Assembly (NCBI GenBank): GCA_018417955.1
Contig: JACTVC010000028.1
Location: 372,001 to 436,000, forward strand
Length of the DNA stretch: 64,000 nucleotides
Source of the DNA: Laccaria trichodermophora
Lineage: Eukaryota; Basidiomycota; Agaricomycetes; Agaricales; Hydnangiaceae
Reading direction: 5' to 3'
The notes below the pieces were generated by a model. It made no database searches and was not told the origin of the DNA. It worked only from the letters and a program-made list of their open reading frames with translations. Each line of letters starts with the position of its first letter. Position 1 is the stretch's first letter. Positions 1 through 11,594 of the stretch are shown in pieces. Both the position numbers and the translations under genes were made by a program.

Positions 1-612
1 CGTTGTGTTGGGCAAGGACCCAGAGTCGACCACACGAGCAATCCTCGTCAGGCTCGATGGGTGGCATCTTACTAGATCCCAGCTGGACTTGTTTCTAGAT
101 CCTCAGCAGGCCCATGACAGACGAGGAAGCTACTGGACATTCGATGGAACTGGCTACGTAAATTTTGTTCGCTCTCTTCGCGCGGAACTAGAGCCCGACG
201 CGCCAATAATCACCGCACCATCTTTTGACCACGCAGTGAAGGATCCAACCCCAGACGCAGTCTCGATATACCCCTACCATCGGATAGTCATTATCGAAGG
301 ACTATATACCTTCCTTTCAATCGAACCATGGAGCGCCGGTGGTCTTCTTCTTGACGAGCGGTGGTTCCTCGACGTGGATATCGAGGCAGCCAGGAGGAGG
401 ATTGTGAAGCGTCATGTCGTGAGCGGAGTTGCGAAGGATTTGGAACAGGCTTCGTGGAGGGCGGATGAGAATGATATGCCAAGTACGCATGACATCCACA
501 CGTATACTTGATTCTCAATGGTTTTCTAGATGGCAGATTTATTATTGCGAACATGCTGGAACCAACTCGGGTGATCCAGAATCAGGATGATCCCGCCCTG
601 ATCTTACCTTGA
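1..612 (+). CDS. YFH7-like P-loop kinase/ATPase, 3' part
   Basis: This is the 3' end of a uridine-kinase/phosphoribulokinase-like P-loop protein of the fungal YFH7 type. The start and Walker A region lie left of the window. The readable frame begins at base 2 or 5. Exon 1 ends at 482, a 47-nt GT-AG intron covers 483-529, and exon 2 runs 530-612 to TGA. Supporting motifs are the kinase-like 'VRLDGWHLTRSQLD' block near the left end, 'YWTFDGTGYVNFVR', the strand 'HRIVIIEGLYTFL', 'DVDIEAARRRIVKRHV', and after splicing the family ending 'NDMPNGRFIIAN' with a terminal DD. The ORF without splicing stops early at 511, so the intron is needed. The reaction is not established for this family; a nucleoside or related small-molecule kinase is inferred from the fold. 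Confidence 0.8.
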
Positions 613-1763
613 CCTGTTCGCCTGCTGGTTCCTATCTGCTATTACTCCGCCTTGTCTATGTGTTCGGGTGTTCTCGGGCCTTCGGATTGCCGTTCTAAAT
701 TGCGATCCCCCCATACGGGGCAGGCGATTGTTGTCTTACGCAAGAAAAGGGCGTACAAACCGTCGGTCTGGAGAAACACATGCTCATTCTATGGGATGCT
801 TTGCGAAGCTATTGTACGTCCTCGGCGGCTGTGGCAAGCCAGATAAAGATGATGGATGGTGATTGCTGGGAAAACATCTCATCCACAAATTCTTGCATTG
901 ACTACGGAAAGTCGCAATGAACCGGTGCTTTAAGAAAAGAAATATCCTCAACTGTTTGCCTCAAGGTCGTTTTCAAACATTCCCCAGCGTGCAGGCTTAA
1001 CACACATCTGTTAAAACAGAAGTGTCTGGATTCCCTAGATCCCCCTATTCCACTTCATTGATGCCCGCATTTCATGAAGCCCCTACATAATTGCCGCAGG
1101 GCATCAACACATGGCCACGGTTTTTCGTTCTATGCTTCTCCCATTATATGGAGCCAGGACTCGAGGCGGCAGAACTAACGGTCGGCGGCCCGCAATCAAA
1201 TCTCCATTTTGTTGAGATCCTCATGAATATCTGGACGATTGGCACTGAGAGGTAATTTCATAGCTGCTTCTCCTCTAGAAAAAACTCCTCCCTTCAACAA
1301 AGCGGGCCAGCGATCTGCGACAACCTAAGACCCACAACTTGGCATTGATAAACCCCAATCCGACCCCTTGATAGATCTTGCGAAATGGACGGCAAATCCG
1401 TTTTGATAGTGTTCGTTCATGAACTAGTTGGGTTTCAGGAGCGCTCTACGCGAGACTAGGTTGCATGCAAGTAACTGGACGATTCTCTGCTCTTCCACTC
1501 AGATTGAGAGAAAATTGAATCACTATAACAACTACTTCTAGCAGCTGCAGACGCCGCGTTCTCAGCGCGTGATGGAACTGAACAATTTTTGTCGGAGTCT
1601 GGGCGCAGAGCGCCTAAAGATGAGTTCCCATAATTTCTACACAGACATGGAGGAATTTGGGCGATTCTCCGATACAATACACGAATAATTTACGTCTGTC
1701 ACACCCAATGATCTTTAACACAACAGCCCTGCGGAAGAGAAAAAAGGAACTGAGACCATAACT
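613..1763. other. Intergenic region, no gene supported
   Basis: About 1.15 kb between the kinase and the caleosin stop codons. The open frames here are short, lack recognisable domains and cannot be joined by plausible introns. It should contain the 3' ends of both convergent transcripts. Confidence 0.5.
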
Positions 1764-2695
1764 TTACTGACGAGGTACTTCTCTTCCAGAAATGTGATAG
1801 AAGATTGAGCCCTGTGGGTAGAATTTTTTTTAATCAACTCGTTGATACTTATCAGTAGAAAAACGAGGCATACATTGTACACCGCCTTAACATCGTCCCT
1901 CCTCATCTTTCCGTCGGGCGGAGCTATCAAAAGGTAAGTTGCAAACCACTCGAATGCCGATGCCACCCATCCGAACTGCCAATTGGAACGGAATCAGTTA
2001 ATCGACAAAATGGAGCAAAAATAACGGTGCTCTCAGAAAATGCGATAGAAGAAACGTACAAAATCGTAAGGGTTCATATTTCCATGTAACATTCGTACTC
2101 CTTCCATGAAAGTCATTTCCTTGTGCGGAGGAGCCGAATACATATCAAAAATTTTGTTGAACCGGTCCTCGTCGAACTCGCCAACAGTGGTGTACGCCCC
2201 ACTGTCTGAGCCATGTTTTCCCTAAATGAGAGCATCATACGGTCAGAAGTAAACGCGATAAGCAAGATTATGATTCACTCTGTGGGCCCATTTGATGTTG
2301 AGACGGAAGAAAGGGTCGGGCACAACACCGTCCCAAAGGACGTACCTGTAAAGATTTCGAAAACTCTCGATTCATAACGTTGCTTTTTTTAAAGATCTTA
2401 AAAGAAAACGCACGACAAGCCGCCATGGACGAAGATTGCGGCTAGTATGCAGAAAAAAATGCTAAACTTGAGTGCGCGAAAGCCCAAAAATCTGGCGGTA
2501 ACAAAGAGAAAGAATAGATAATCAGATTCTTCCGTCAAGTTTCATATAGAGCTCAACGAACGTATCGAGCGGCCAAATGACCCCATCCCCATCTCGGTCA
2601 AAGAAAGCGACGTGGCTCTGAAGGGCGGTGTTTTTCTTGTGGGGGTCAAAACCTTTACCGGGTGCAGGATATGTAGCGTCAACTGGAACTACCAT
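1764..2695 (-). CDS. Caleosin / peroxygenase
   Basis: Six exons on the minus strand: 2695-2562, 2491-2414, 2345-2279, 2221-2060, 1975-1874, 1811-1764. They give 196 residues and all phases agree. The protein has the caleosin order: an N-terminal 'LQSHVAFFDRDGDGVIWP' block (haem-ligand His28 and a single EF-hand, residues about 28-41), a hydrophobic segment 'SIFFCILAAIFVHGG', then 'PDPFFRLNIKWAHRGKHG' with the second conserved His, and a C-terminal 'FEWFATYLLIAPPDGKMR' block. Caleosins bind Ca2+ and haem, sit on lipid droplets or the ER, and act as peroxygenases on fatty-acid hydroperoxides. At under 200 residues it is near the usual fungal length. The start at 2695 is the first ATG upstream of the conserved block; a further upstream exon is possible but not seen. 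The gene is convergent with the kinase and divergent from the Nudix gene, with only about 140 bp between the two start codons. Confidence 0.93.
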
Positions 2696-2836
2696 TTTGT
2701 GTTGGAATTAGATTGAAAAGTCAGAAAGGGGTAACCTTACTGGAACTGTGACGTCATTTATTTGCATCTGCTAGCTTCTAATGGATTCGGTATTGAGGTG
2801 CCGACCCGTGACTCGATCACAACTTGATCACCAACC
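2696..2836. promoter_or_regulatory. Short divergent promoter between caleosin and Nudix genes
   Basis: Only 141 bp separate the two ATGs, so both promoters must share or overlap this space. No clear TATA box is visible. Inferred from geometry only. Confidence 0.4.
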
Positions 2837-3899
2837 ATGAACGATATACTCGCGCCAAAGATACCCACAGAAATTCTTGGATTACTATCCGAAGAGCCGA
2901 GGGCATGTGTCCAACGCCTAATAGACTTTTTTTGCTCCTCAAATCGGCCACCAGCAGATCTGTCCGTTCGTCATTCGTAGCTGTGACTAATTTGGTCGAA
3001 CTTTTGACTCCCTCTCTTCTTTGTAGCTCATCATACCCAAAATCAAAGCTGGGAGCAGTGCTTGTACTGTTATATGAAGACTCCGGGAAACTTAGGGTTT
3101 TGTTAACGACAAGGGCAAAGACCTTGCGTTTTCAAGGTGGACAGACCGCCCTGCCAGGAGGGATGTTTGAAGAGAGCGACAAGAACCTCGTGGACACGGC
3201 GGTAAGTAATATTACTGTATAACGTATCAGTATGTTGAAAGGCTTTATGCTAGTATCGTGAGGCGTATGAAGAAGTGAATCTCCCGTTAGCCTGCCCACA
3301 TATACATACCCTTGGTATTTTGGAACCCCACGCATTCCACAGCCTTGCTGTCACGCCAGTGGTCGCTCTTCTCACTAATTCTCAAGTTTTAAACTCTCTT
3401 AAGAATGAGAAAAGGGAGGTCGATCACATCTTCACCCATCCATTGAAAGCGATCATCGATCCTACACTCGCCGCCGTCGAACCACTTGTCGTACATGGAA
3501 GTGACTATTGGACATTTGATACTAAATATCATGTATGTTTTACTCTATGGCGTTTTAAACAGTCGTGACAATTTTTTGTTTTTACTACAGAACCATCAAG
3601 ATTATGTTGCCCAAAAATTAGGCGGCCTGATATATCGGATGCATTGCTTCCAAACATCAGCATCCCCGATAAGGGGCCTTACCTCCGATATCCTCGTGCG
3701 TCTACTGTGCTTGGTGTTGGTTGAGCGATGTTGAACGATTTTTTTGCTGCAGATTCAGACCGCCAAAGTTGCTTACGCGGAGAACACAACTTACGAGCGG
3801 TTTGCAAAATATCAACTGAAGACATTTCCGGAAATGGACGCTTATTTGAAAGCAAGGGTAGCGAAGGGAACGCAAACCGATTCGGAGCAGGCATCCTGA
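2837..3899 (+). CDS. Nudix hydrolase, coenzyme A diphosphatase (PCD1) type
   Basis: Five exons: 2837-2976, 3027-3201, 3254-3532, 3591-3695, 3753-3899. They give 281 residues with consistent phases. The core reads 'LGAVLVLLYED' then 'VLLTTRAKTLRFQGGQ', 'LPGGMFEESDKNLVDTA' and 'YREAYEEVNLP'. This is the Nudix box with the REXXEE catalytic glutamates, preceded by the upstream motif of CoA-type Nudix enzymes. The C-terminal half contains 'YRMHCFQTSASPIRGLTSDIL', typical of fungal PCD1-like proteins. The expected reaction is hydrolysis of CoA or oxidised CoA to 3',5'-ADP and 4'-phosphopantetheine; PCD1 is peroxisomal in yeast, but the C-terminus here is not an SKL-like signal. The first Nudix-box glutamate position carries K/D, as is common in this subfamily. 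The start at 2837 is the first ATG in frame. Confidence 0.92.
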
Positions 3900-5300
3900 A
3901 CGGGTGGCAATACCTCTTCATAATGCTATACAAGGACACTTTCTTTTCAGCGCTTGAAGCTTATTGTTAGACGTCGAGACTTTTGTGCGAGACCAATGCC
4001 CGTCCGGATCTCCCAGCCCGCGAGCCAATGTGCTGCCAAAACAATTCCTTTTTGAGCGCCTGACATGATAATTATGCCATTCTTTGAGTTTCAAATTTCA
4101 ACGTTTCAACACTTACTCCGCAGACGGATATAACAACTGTGACGATACCACAGCACACCTGGATAACGTGAACATCAGCTCATGATCAAAACCCAACATA
4201 GATCAAACACAGATATGCACACACTGCGCACGTATTATGATTCGGTGCACACAACGCGGGAGAGTACGGCCCCTTCCGCCGAATTGAGTACGTTGGGCAC
4301 GACATGGATGGACTAGTCATCACTACTCCGACTCGGAACTTGCTCCTCGAAAAAGAAAACGAATTATGTCAATTTCAGGCGAATGGTAACAAATCCTGGG
4401 CTTTAGATATGGGATCGTCGGAACGTACGACTTAAAATGACGGTTGAAGTAAACCGATATTCATCGATGTCCACCCTCCAACCTCTCCAAGTCGAGTTCC
4501 CCATCTGGCAACACAAGATGCCAGTGGTTGTTGAATATGATCGACTTCGATAAACATAATCTCTGCCACCCTCTGACACGAGCAGTCAGTGCTTTAAGCC
4601 CTGTGGGGAATTTTTGGGAAAGGCTAACTATGGGCATTTTTGGAATTCGGAAGATCTACCATCTCCGAAGAATACATCTCTAGATATCATATAATCGGGG
4701 GTTCTCAAGCCATGCAGCTTCGCAAAACTTGTTGTCGGCTGGCTATCTGGAAAATATATTGGGAACATTCGAGGGTCGATTGAGGAACGACAAGTTAAAC
4801 CGCAGCAACAGAATAAAGAAATGTTTATCGGAGCAGCCTGCAGTGTGTTTGATATGTCGCGTTTGGTGGCTTGGGATTTCAGATCTATCACTGCCAGGGA
4901 CTTGAGGGCCATAAAAGCCTGGCCAGTGAGCAATCGACGGCCTCATGGCGCTCTCCAAGGGAATGGCGCGCGTACACGATCGGCTGAGCGTCAGCAATAG
5001 AATGACTAAATGTAGGAGGTGGGCGCTGGTGATCGGGATGGAGTATGGAACAACCAGTCATGAGAAATGGCGCTCAAGAGAACAGCTAAAACCTTAGATT
5101 GAACTTGACACCGAGCAATGCCAATGATATCGATCTTACAACCGGTTTATCAAATTTGATCCTGTATCTAATCGTCATAATTGCAGATTGAGAAAATACT
5201 ATATTGCAGATGCCAGAAAGATACAGATGCGATCGAGAAAACATACAGTCCGCGCCCAACCCAACAGAACAAAGAGTACAGAGAGTACAAGAGATAACGG
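3900..5300. other. Intergenic region, no gene supported
   Basis: About 1.4 kb between the convergent Nudix and FKBP genes. Overlapping minus-strand frames at 4628-4997 (84-101 codons) have no recognisable motif and no convincing splice partners, so they are not called. Confidence 0.4.
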
Positions 5301-5899
5301 CTACTTGGAGATCTTCATGAGTTCGACCTCAAATCTGAGGACTGAATTTGGCGGTATCACAGGTGGAAAGCCGCGAGGACCATAAGCCTACAGACCGGTT
5401 AGAACAAGACGCCAGCAGGGGTGAATAATAACACGGACGAAATCAGGGGAAGCGGTGAGAATGGCCTTCTGGCCCAGTGATAGTTGAGGTACGCCTAATC
5501 TCGTCGGCAATTAAGCGTGCAGCGTTGGGAGATAGGCAACCTACCCTCGTCCCAGCCCTTGATCACTTTACCAACACCTATCTCTGTTTCAAATGGAATT
5601 CCTCTGACAAAGTAAACATTTGTTCAGATATCCTTGATGGTTTTTATGTAGGGATGCTTACCGTTCCCGACTCGAGTCGAAGACGCTTCCATCTTGAAGA
5701 GTTCCGATGTAGTGAATCGTCACCCTGTCTGAAAAAGAATGCGAACGTCTGAGTGGATGTTCATCGTGCAGGAGATGGTAATGACGCACCGCCCTTCTTG
5801 GGGAACGTTTTGCCGTCGCCAGGAGACAGTGTTTCTATCGTGACACCCTGTAGAGGAGAAATATGAGTGGAAGATGCGAAACGGATGTATACCCACCAT
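5301..5899 (-). CDS. FKBP12 peptidyl-prolyl cis-trans isomerase
   Basis: Six exons on the minus strand: 5899-5897 (ATG only), 5847-5790, 5728-5662, 5603-5545, 5494-5439, 5387-5301. They give 109 residues, the normal length of cytosolic FKBP12. The protein shows 'GVTIETLSPGDGKTFPKKGD', 'VTIHYIGTLQDGSVFDSS', 'GIPFETEIGVGKVIKGWDEG', 'LGQKAILTASPDFAYG' and 'GFPPVIPPNS'. The active-site residues Tyr (HYIG), Asp/Phe (FDSS), the Val-Ile-Lys-Gly-Trp pocket and the AYGPRG loop are all present. It should catalyse prolyl isomerisation and be the receptor for FK506 and rapamycin. Six exons in a 330-nt coding sequence, one holding only the start codon, is intron-dense but typical for basidiomycetes. No N-terminal signal is present, consistent with a cytosolic protein. 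Confidence 0.95.
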
Positions 5900-7637
5900 G
5901 TCGTACAGTGGTAATGAAGGATTCAACAGAAGGCGCAGAAGTGCAGAACAGATTGTAGCAGTTCAGACATTTATACGTAGGAAACGGGGCGGATCCTGGC
6001 CAGTACACGCGTTCCATTTCTTGTTATCGATATCGATGCAATTACGAGACACGGCGTTAGTAGCTTCTCATTCCTTCCGATTCAGCTTTTACAACTCCAT
6101 GATCGACTACGCCGGGAAAGGCGCAACCCGTTTTGGCTCTAGTGTCAGCCCCTAGGATAGAACCTGTCAATCGGGACCCTGCTGTGTATTCGTTGTTTCC
6201 TGAAGGCTCGTAGAAAAGGAAAGATAAAGTTTTAACAGCACTGGCGGCGTGTTCAGGGATAACGAGCCTTGTTTCTGTCACAAAGATCCGCGGAAACATC
6301 CATATTGAATGTGGGGGGGAAGGGGGATCAAGGTTTAAGATCAAGGTTGGAATGGTTTGCAAAGCTCAGACCAGGTTTTTGTCAATCGCAAGTGTAGCCC
6401 AAGAAGACGGCCCAGGATCGATGATCACCAAAGGTCGACTATACAGATCGTAGTATGGCGCCCCTTTGAATAAATCGTTCGCTGGCCATGGCATCGTGGT
6501 TGGGGAATGAGGGTAAGGAGGTGTACATAAATGGAAACTCAAAGACCATAAAGATGTTTGCAAAAGTCGGGGAAAGGCACAGATCAAATCCTCCGGAACG
6601 ATCGGTCTTGCACGTGTGGAAATCACGAGAACAACTTCCAGCGATAGCGATGGCCCAAAGAACGTGCACGGTTAGAGACTTTGTCTAAATAAGCTAGAAG
6701 AGCATGCTGCATGGTAGGAGGGAAAAGGATTAAGATCAAAGTACTCAATCATGAATGCGTGGGGCATTACCCTCAGATCGGACATAGTAGTAGATCTAAT
6801 TGAAGGTGACCCAGGTGTATTTCATATCCAGAGGGCCTCTCAAAAAAATGATGTTGTGATGGTGTGATACTGCTTAGGCTTGCAATTGTCTTCACTGGAT
6901 CCCCACTAGAAGTTTCGCCGAGGTTTGATACACAGATTAACAACACTCAGAACAGCGTAGATATGTATGAGAGGTTTGACGCACAGAATCTCAAGGCATG
7001 ACCCAAAGAGGTGGGATGGTGGCGAAACCGAGAAGTTGAACTTTTTAGGTTGAGGAAGCTAGGTAGACTGTTCATTGCCTGAGGTGGGATCGCACTGGAA
7101 CAGAACGCAAAGCCGTCCGTAGGCTCGGAGACATGGCACAGAGACAGGAAAAAGTCCACTCAGCGAGAGCGTATAGAAGCGCATACCTTGTTTAAAAGGA
7201 GTGAAAAGAGCCCTCTGCCCAGACTGAAGCCTAAAGACTCTCACCACGTGACATCAAGCAACGCGTCGCTTTCTATATGATATTATACATAGTAGTATAT
7301 GAACGTACAGAAAAAGAAGAGCAATAAATTATACGCAACCTCAGAGTGTCAGCAATTATGGACTTTATATGCCCCCCCGCGCTTCCAGCTACGTCGTGTT
7401 GAGCCTGGCTGCATTTAGCGATCTTCCAAATTGAAAGAAAACCAAAGGAATCTCAAAGGAATGTTGTAGCTTGCTGAAACTCAAGACTCGTTTCTCATCA
7501 TGGATGGACATATGTATGACTTAGAGATGCGCCTAGAAGCACAGAAAGGAGAATCCCACGAAATTTGATGCAAGATGGTAGATACATCGTACGCGAGGAT
7601 AATCTCCAGATCCGCTGTATCACATTACACTTGAGAC
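5900..7637. other. Unresolved region with weak minus-strand ORFs
   Basis: I could not build a gene here. Minus-strand open stretches at 6057-6362, 6366-6669 and 7059-7247 contain peptide-like segments ('VTETRLVIPEHAASAVKTL', 'SRPLVIIDPGPSSWATLAI'), but I found no set of introns that joins them in phase and no recognised domain. A small intron-rich gene upstream of FKBP12 is possible. Most of the rest reads as noncoding. Confidence 0.3.
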
Positions 7638-7682
7638 TTAGTTACCCTCCTACGACTCAATAAGTTTTCGATATAAGATAAA

Positions 7683-8827
7683 TTAGAGCGAACTGACCTC
7701 AGTAGGTTGCTCTTGCTGGGCCTTGCGACCTCGGCCACGACGTCCGCCGCCGCCACCGCCGCCACCACGTCGACGTCGGCCACCTCCACCACCGCCTCGG
7801 CCACGAGCAATGAGCTCCTCGATCTCCTCAATCTGGCGGGCTTCGAGTTCTGGATCAAACTCGCGAGTGGCTACCTCAGCGGGAGGAGCTTCAGCGGGCG
7901 CAGCCTCTGCTGCAGGAGCAGCTGCTTTCCTGCCACCCCTGTGTTTTCGACCGCGGCCGTGACGACCTTTTCTGCCATGCTAGAGAACACTTGTGAGCTC
8001 AGCGCTACGAAATACCGAAGAAAAAAGTACCCTGCCGCGAGCCTCGAGCTCCTCATCGACATCACGCTCTTCGATGAACTCGCGAGTGGCTACCTCAGCG
8101 GGAGGAGCTTCAGCGGGTGCGGCCTCCGCTGCAGGGGCAGCTGCTTTCCTGTGTTTTCGACCGCGGCCGTGACGACCTTTTCTGCCATGCTAGAGAATAC
8201 TTGTGAGCCCCGAGCAACAAAATGCCGAATGTAAAAGTAAATACCCTGCCGCGAGCCTCAAGCTCTTCAATGAACTCGCGAGTGGCTACCTCAGCGGGAG
8301 GAGCTTCAGCGGGTGCGGCCTCCGCTGCAGGAGCAGCTGCTTTCCTGCCACCCCTGTGTTTTCGACCACGGCCGTGACGGCCTTTTCTGCCATGCTAGAG
8401 AATACTTGTGAGCTCCGAGCTACGAAATGCAGAAGGAAAAAGTAAATACCCTGCCGCGAGCCTCGAGCTCCTCATCGACATCACGCTCTTCGATAGACTG
8501 CGCATTGAAGTTGTTAGATTATTTTATAGCAGCAACCGGAAGCGATTTACCGAATCGAGTTCACGGGTGGTGAGTTCGCTCTCGATTTCGCGGGCTTCCA
8601 GGTCAAGATCGAAGTCCCGAGCGTCGAGATCAAAATCGAGTTCTCGAACCTCCAGATCGGTATCGAAGTCGCGAGCTTCAAGGGAGGTGATATCGTATTC
8701 CTATCCAGCGAATCGTTATATCGATGTAACGTCGTCATAGCCCAGACCTCAAGCTTACCTGGGCCAGAACGCTGCTACCTCCGAAGGCGACGGCAGCGAT
8801 TAGAGCAATGCTAGTTGAGAAACGCAT
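7683..8827 (-). CDS. Secreted protein of exon-encoded basic and Pro/Ala repeats
   Basis: Six exons: 8827-8759, 8700-8551, 8497-8450, 8394-8245, 8189-8031, 7979-7683; 290 residues, all phases consistent. Exon 1 is a clean signal peptide (MRFSTSIALIAAVAFGGSS, then VLAQ). Exon 2 encodes acidic 'LEARDF'-like repeats, each a short D/E-rich stretch ending in Arg. Three downstream exons repeat one module: a basic block 'HGRKGRHGRGRKHR', then 'AAAPAAEAAPAEAPPAEV', then 'ATREF' and 'ELEARGR'. The tail is Gly/Arg-rich. Basic clusters (RK, KHRK, GRRRR) could be Kex2-type processing sites, so a processed peptide precursor is possible; that is inference. No enzymatic domain is present. An alternative 3' end uses an intron at 7685-7683 and stops at 7638. 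Function unknown. Confidence 0.8.
7979..8497 (-). repeat. Tandem exon-plus-intron duplication inside the secreted repeat gene
   Basis: Exons 4, 5 and 6 begin with nearly identical sequence (starts at 8394, 8189 and 7979). The introns before them (8395-8449, 8190-8244, 7980-8030) are also nearly identical, each starting GTATTT or GTACTT and ending in the same CTCTAG. The unit length is about 205-210 bp. Exon 5 lacks the GGR tripeptide present in the other two, and exon 4 lacks the RDVDEE insertion. Conservation of the introns shows the duplication is recent and was at DNA level. Confidence 0.85.
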
Positions 8828-9075
8828 GGTATTTATGAACGAGCTAGAATATGGGCTAGCGGTCATTGATCTGTTTTTTTTTTTCTAAGAAAAATAAACG
8901 ACCCACAGCTGAAGGGTGTGTTTTGAATAAAAAAAAGTGTAAGACGTAGGACCAGCCTAGGATCTGAAAAATGGAGGATGAGTGTGATATGAGAGGGGAT
9001 AGTAGGCGAAATACCTGAGATGTGATGATATGGGAATGCACCGGGCACTGAAGAATGAAGGACGCCCATTCATCG

Positions 9076-9083
9076 TTTATATA
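9076..9083 (-). promoter_or_regulatory. TATA box candidate of the secreted repeat gene
   Basis: TATATAAA on the minus strand, about 250 bp upstream of the ATG at 8827. Position and match are good; function is inferred. Confidence 0.45.
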
Positions 9084-9142
9084 GAGATTGGCCTTCAGGG
9101 GTGACAGACGGCATGTCTAACCAAGCTTTCGGCGTATCCTGG

Positions 9143-9835
9143 GAGTTCGGAGGACCCCGGGCAATAGCAGAAAAGGCCTGATCCCGAAAATTGGGTTTTT
9201 GTCCGGACGCCTCTGCGCCAAATTTGTCCGGACGGGACCTGGCCTCCCCTCCAATTTCAAAAATTTGTCCGGACCCCCAGATCAGGGCATTTTTTCGCCC
9301 AGCAATGTCCGGATTGGCGGATCTGGCCTCAGCACTGGCTCAAACAACGTCAAGAGCCTCCCAGGGAGTAGAAAATGGGTATGCAACAAGAAAAATGTAT
9401 ATTTTAACACTAAATAGCGCTATTAGTACTCTAATCATCAGACTCCACCACATCTTTTCGAGAGTTTCAGGGCTGCTGTGAGTTCTTTTTGTGTTTTGCT
9501 AAGCTTTATAACACAGTGTGCAAAAGAATACAGAATATTACACAAAAATTACTATGGCTGAATTGCATTACCTTAGGTTCGATCGCGCAGCTCGACGACT
9601 TGGCTCATCATCGTTACATGCATATTAGACCGCTCAGCCACGACAGTTGTGTCCGGATACCCGCCTTAGGGCATTTTTCATCTTGTCGATGTTGTCCGGA
9701 CTCTAAGCTCTGGGCAACTTCGAATTTTGTCGCTTTTTGTCCGGATTGGCCCCCAGCTCTTGGACCTAAAATCCACTTTTTTTGTCCGGATCGGGACCAG
9801 GGATTTTCTGCTATTGCCCGGGGTCCTGAGTTCGG
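9143..9835. mobile_element. Non-autonomous hAT-like element (MITE) with 24-bp TIRs and 8-bp TSD
   Basis: The element is 9151-9827 (677 bp). Its ends are perfect 24-bp inverted repeats (9151-9174, starting AGGACCCCGGGC, and 9804-9827). Both sides are flanked by the identical 8-mer GAGTTCGG (9143-9150 and 9828-9835), the target duplication. An 8-bp duplication is the hallmark of hAT (and a few related) superfamilies. Internally the motif TGTCCGGA recurs eight times, four in each half (near 9200, 9224, 9267, 9306, 9649, 9692, 9739, 9783), as expected for subterminal transposase-binding repeats. It encodes no transposase; open frames at 9191-9481 and 9489-9941 are incidental. Confidence 0.88.
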
Positions 9836-11594
9836 ATGTCTGGATGACAGTTTCGTCCCTACTATCCGAGGCAGTGCTCCCTTGACGGGAAACATACAAG
9901 TGTCAGGTTGTCTTGGCAAGCTATGTAACTCAAGAAGGTAGGTGTCAACCAGGAGTTAACCACAGATTTCTACGCAAATATACGGGGGACCTTGGGGGGA
10001 GCTAGAATTGATATAGAGTCAGCGCCAGGACTCCATGATAATCAAGTAGCGAAAAACAGGTTGCAGACTCACAAGACCTCGTTGGCTTTACACGAAGAGT
10101 CATCCGGTGACATTCTCTGTCCGTGGGGCCGGACAATTAAAGTTTCATCCATTCTGAATCGGCAGGATGATGATGTAGACAGTAGAATTGGGTGCAAGTT
10201 TCGCTTTAGGCAGGAGACATGATCGTTTTCTTTCCGAAAGCAGTTGATCCAAAATTAAACCATTGAGCAAAATTCACAACAGTGCACAACGCATCGCCTT
10301 GGAAAGTTCTGTCAGCTCAACCCAAGCTCTACCTTTGGCTACTTGCGCAGCACGTTGTAGCAACGCGTTCCATCAAGATGGACGCAAACCTGAATGCGAA
10401 AACCCGAATTTTTTGACATCTGCCATAAGCTTTGCCCAGCTGCCGGGCCTCTCCTTACAGTTACCCACCGAATATGGCGTTTTCGGGCGTGTCAGCCCCC
10501 TGTTTGCATACAGAAACGGTAAGTACTTTCTCTGCACTTTATCAAGAAAACGGATATCACAATCAGCAGGGCTGCATTTGTTACGGCTCCGAGGTGGACT
10601 GATGAACGCCCACAGGATCTAAATGTCAATCAACTGCGCAACCGTGACATACCAAGTCGTGGTACATGCATAAGTACGTATTTTGGTCAGGGGGCTTTGA
10701 GGGGGCTCACGTCCGTTTCGGGCTGCGAGACCATGAGAATTTTAAGCCCTTAGAAATTGTGAAAGTAACTTGCCTGATCTGCGGCATCGCCATCTGTATT
10801 GGAACAGGTTACAGAGTCCAGACAGAACGAATCCATACCAACTGAGATTGGCGCCGACTGGTTGGCTTCATTTGCCCTAGAACAGCTCTAAAAGCTCCAG
10901 GCTCCGGATTCAACCAGACTCTCCTCCAGAATTCGGTGAACTTTACGGAAAAAATTGCACATAGATCGATTGTGTTTCGCTGTTCTTCCCATGTTGGCTG
11001 AAATGTAGAATGACGGAGTACAAATGCTCATTTATCGTAGCACTACAAGAGGTTGACAAGAGGGGGGATTAGAAGAGAGTTGAGAGTCGAGTTAAGTAAG
11101 GCGTGACGTTAGGTCACATCAAGGGCATGAGCCGATACCGCCGGTGAGGATTCTGCCAACAAGTGCCGTTGACAACGATCAGAAGCTTCGCATCCACTGG
11201 GGTAGACCGTTCTACGTAGACTGATGGTGGACTCCAGTGACTGACATGCCCTCACAACGACAGAGATAGAGTCGCCTTCAGCGAAGAAAAGTCCGGATGC
11301 TTGGTCGAAGCGCCCGGGTCCCATGTATGTGCATTCCGAGGGCCTTCTCGGCTGGGCGATCGGAGACACGTCCTTGTCGTTCGACTCCCAAATCCTATAG
11401 TACCCAGCGCCCGACATCGAGTTGAAGATTGGACAATGCAGGTTTAAACTAACGCGCGAGGCCTTTTCGGACATGAAGATAATCACCGCTCGCATCGCTC
11501 ACACCGCATGGATTTATTTATGACCAACAACAAAGCGTATTGTGATGCTGCGAGCTTCTGAATGAAACTCTCTCAAACCCCTCCAGAGGTCATC
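9836..11594. other. Intergenic region with one weak minus-strand ORF
   Basis: No supported gene. A single-exon 128-codon frame on the minus strand (11495-11109) is the only sizeable candidate. It contains 'YYRIWESNDKDVSP' and a plausible composition but no recognised domain. A 119-codon plus frame (10263-10622) is weaker still. Confidence 0.35.

Noticed and set aside
6439..6830. A possible LSm-like small gene on the minus strand ('LLAYLDK', 'VLVISTRARPIV')
   Set aside because: No intron set keeps phase through a complete Sm fold, and the Sm2 signature is not visible.
7723..7962. A Pro/Arg-rich plus-strand ORF
   Set aside because: It is a shadow of the Gly/Arg-rich tail of the secreted repeat gene on the opposite strand.
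9489..9941. A 150-codon ORF and a 101-codon antisense ORF
   Set aside because: They cover the right half of the MITE and its target duplication, with no protein motif.
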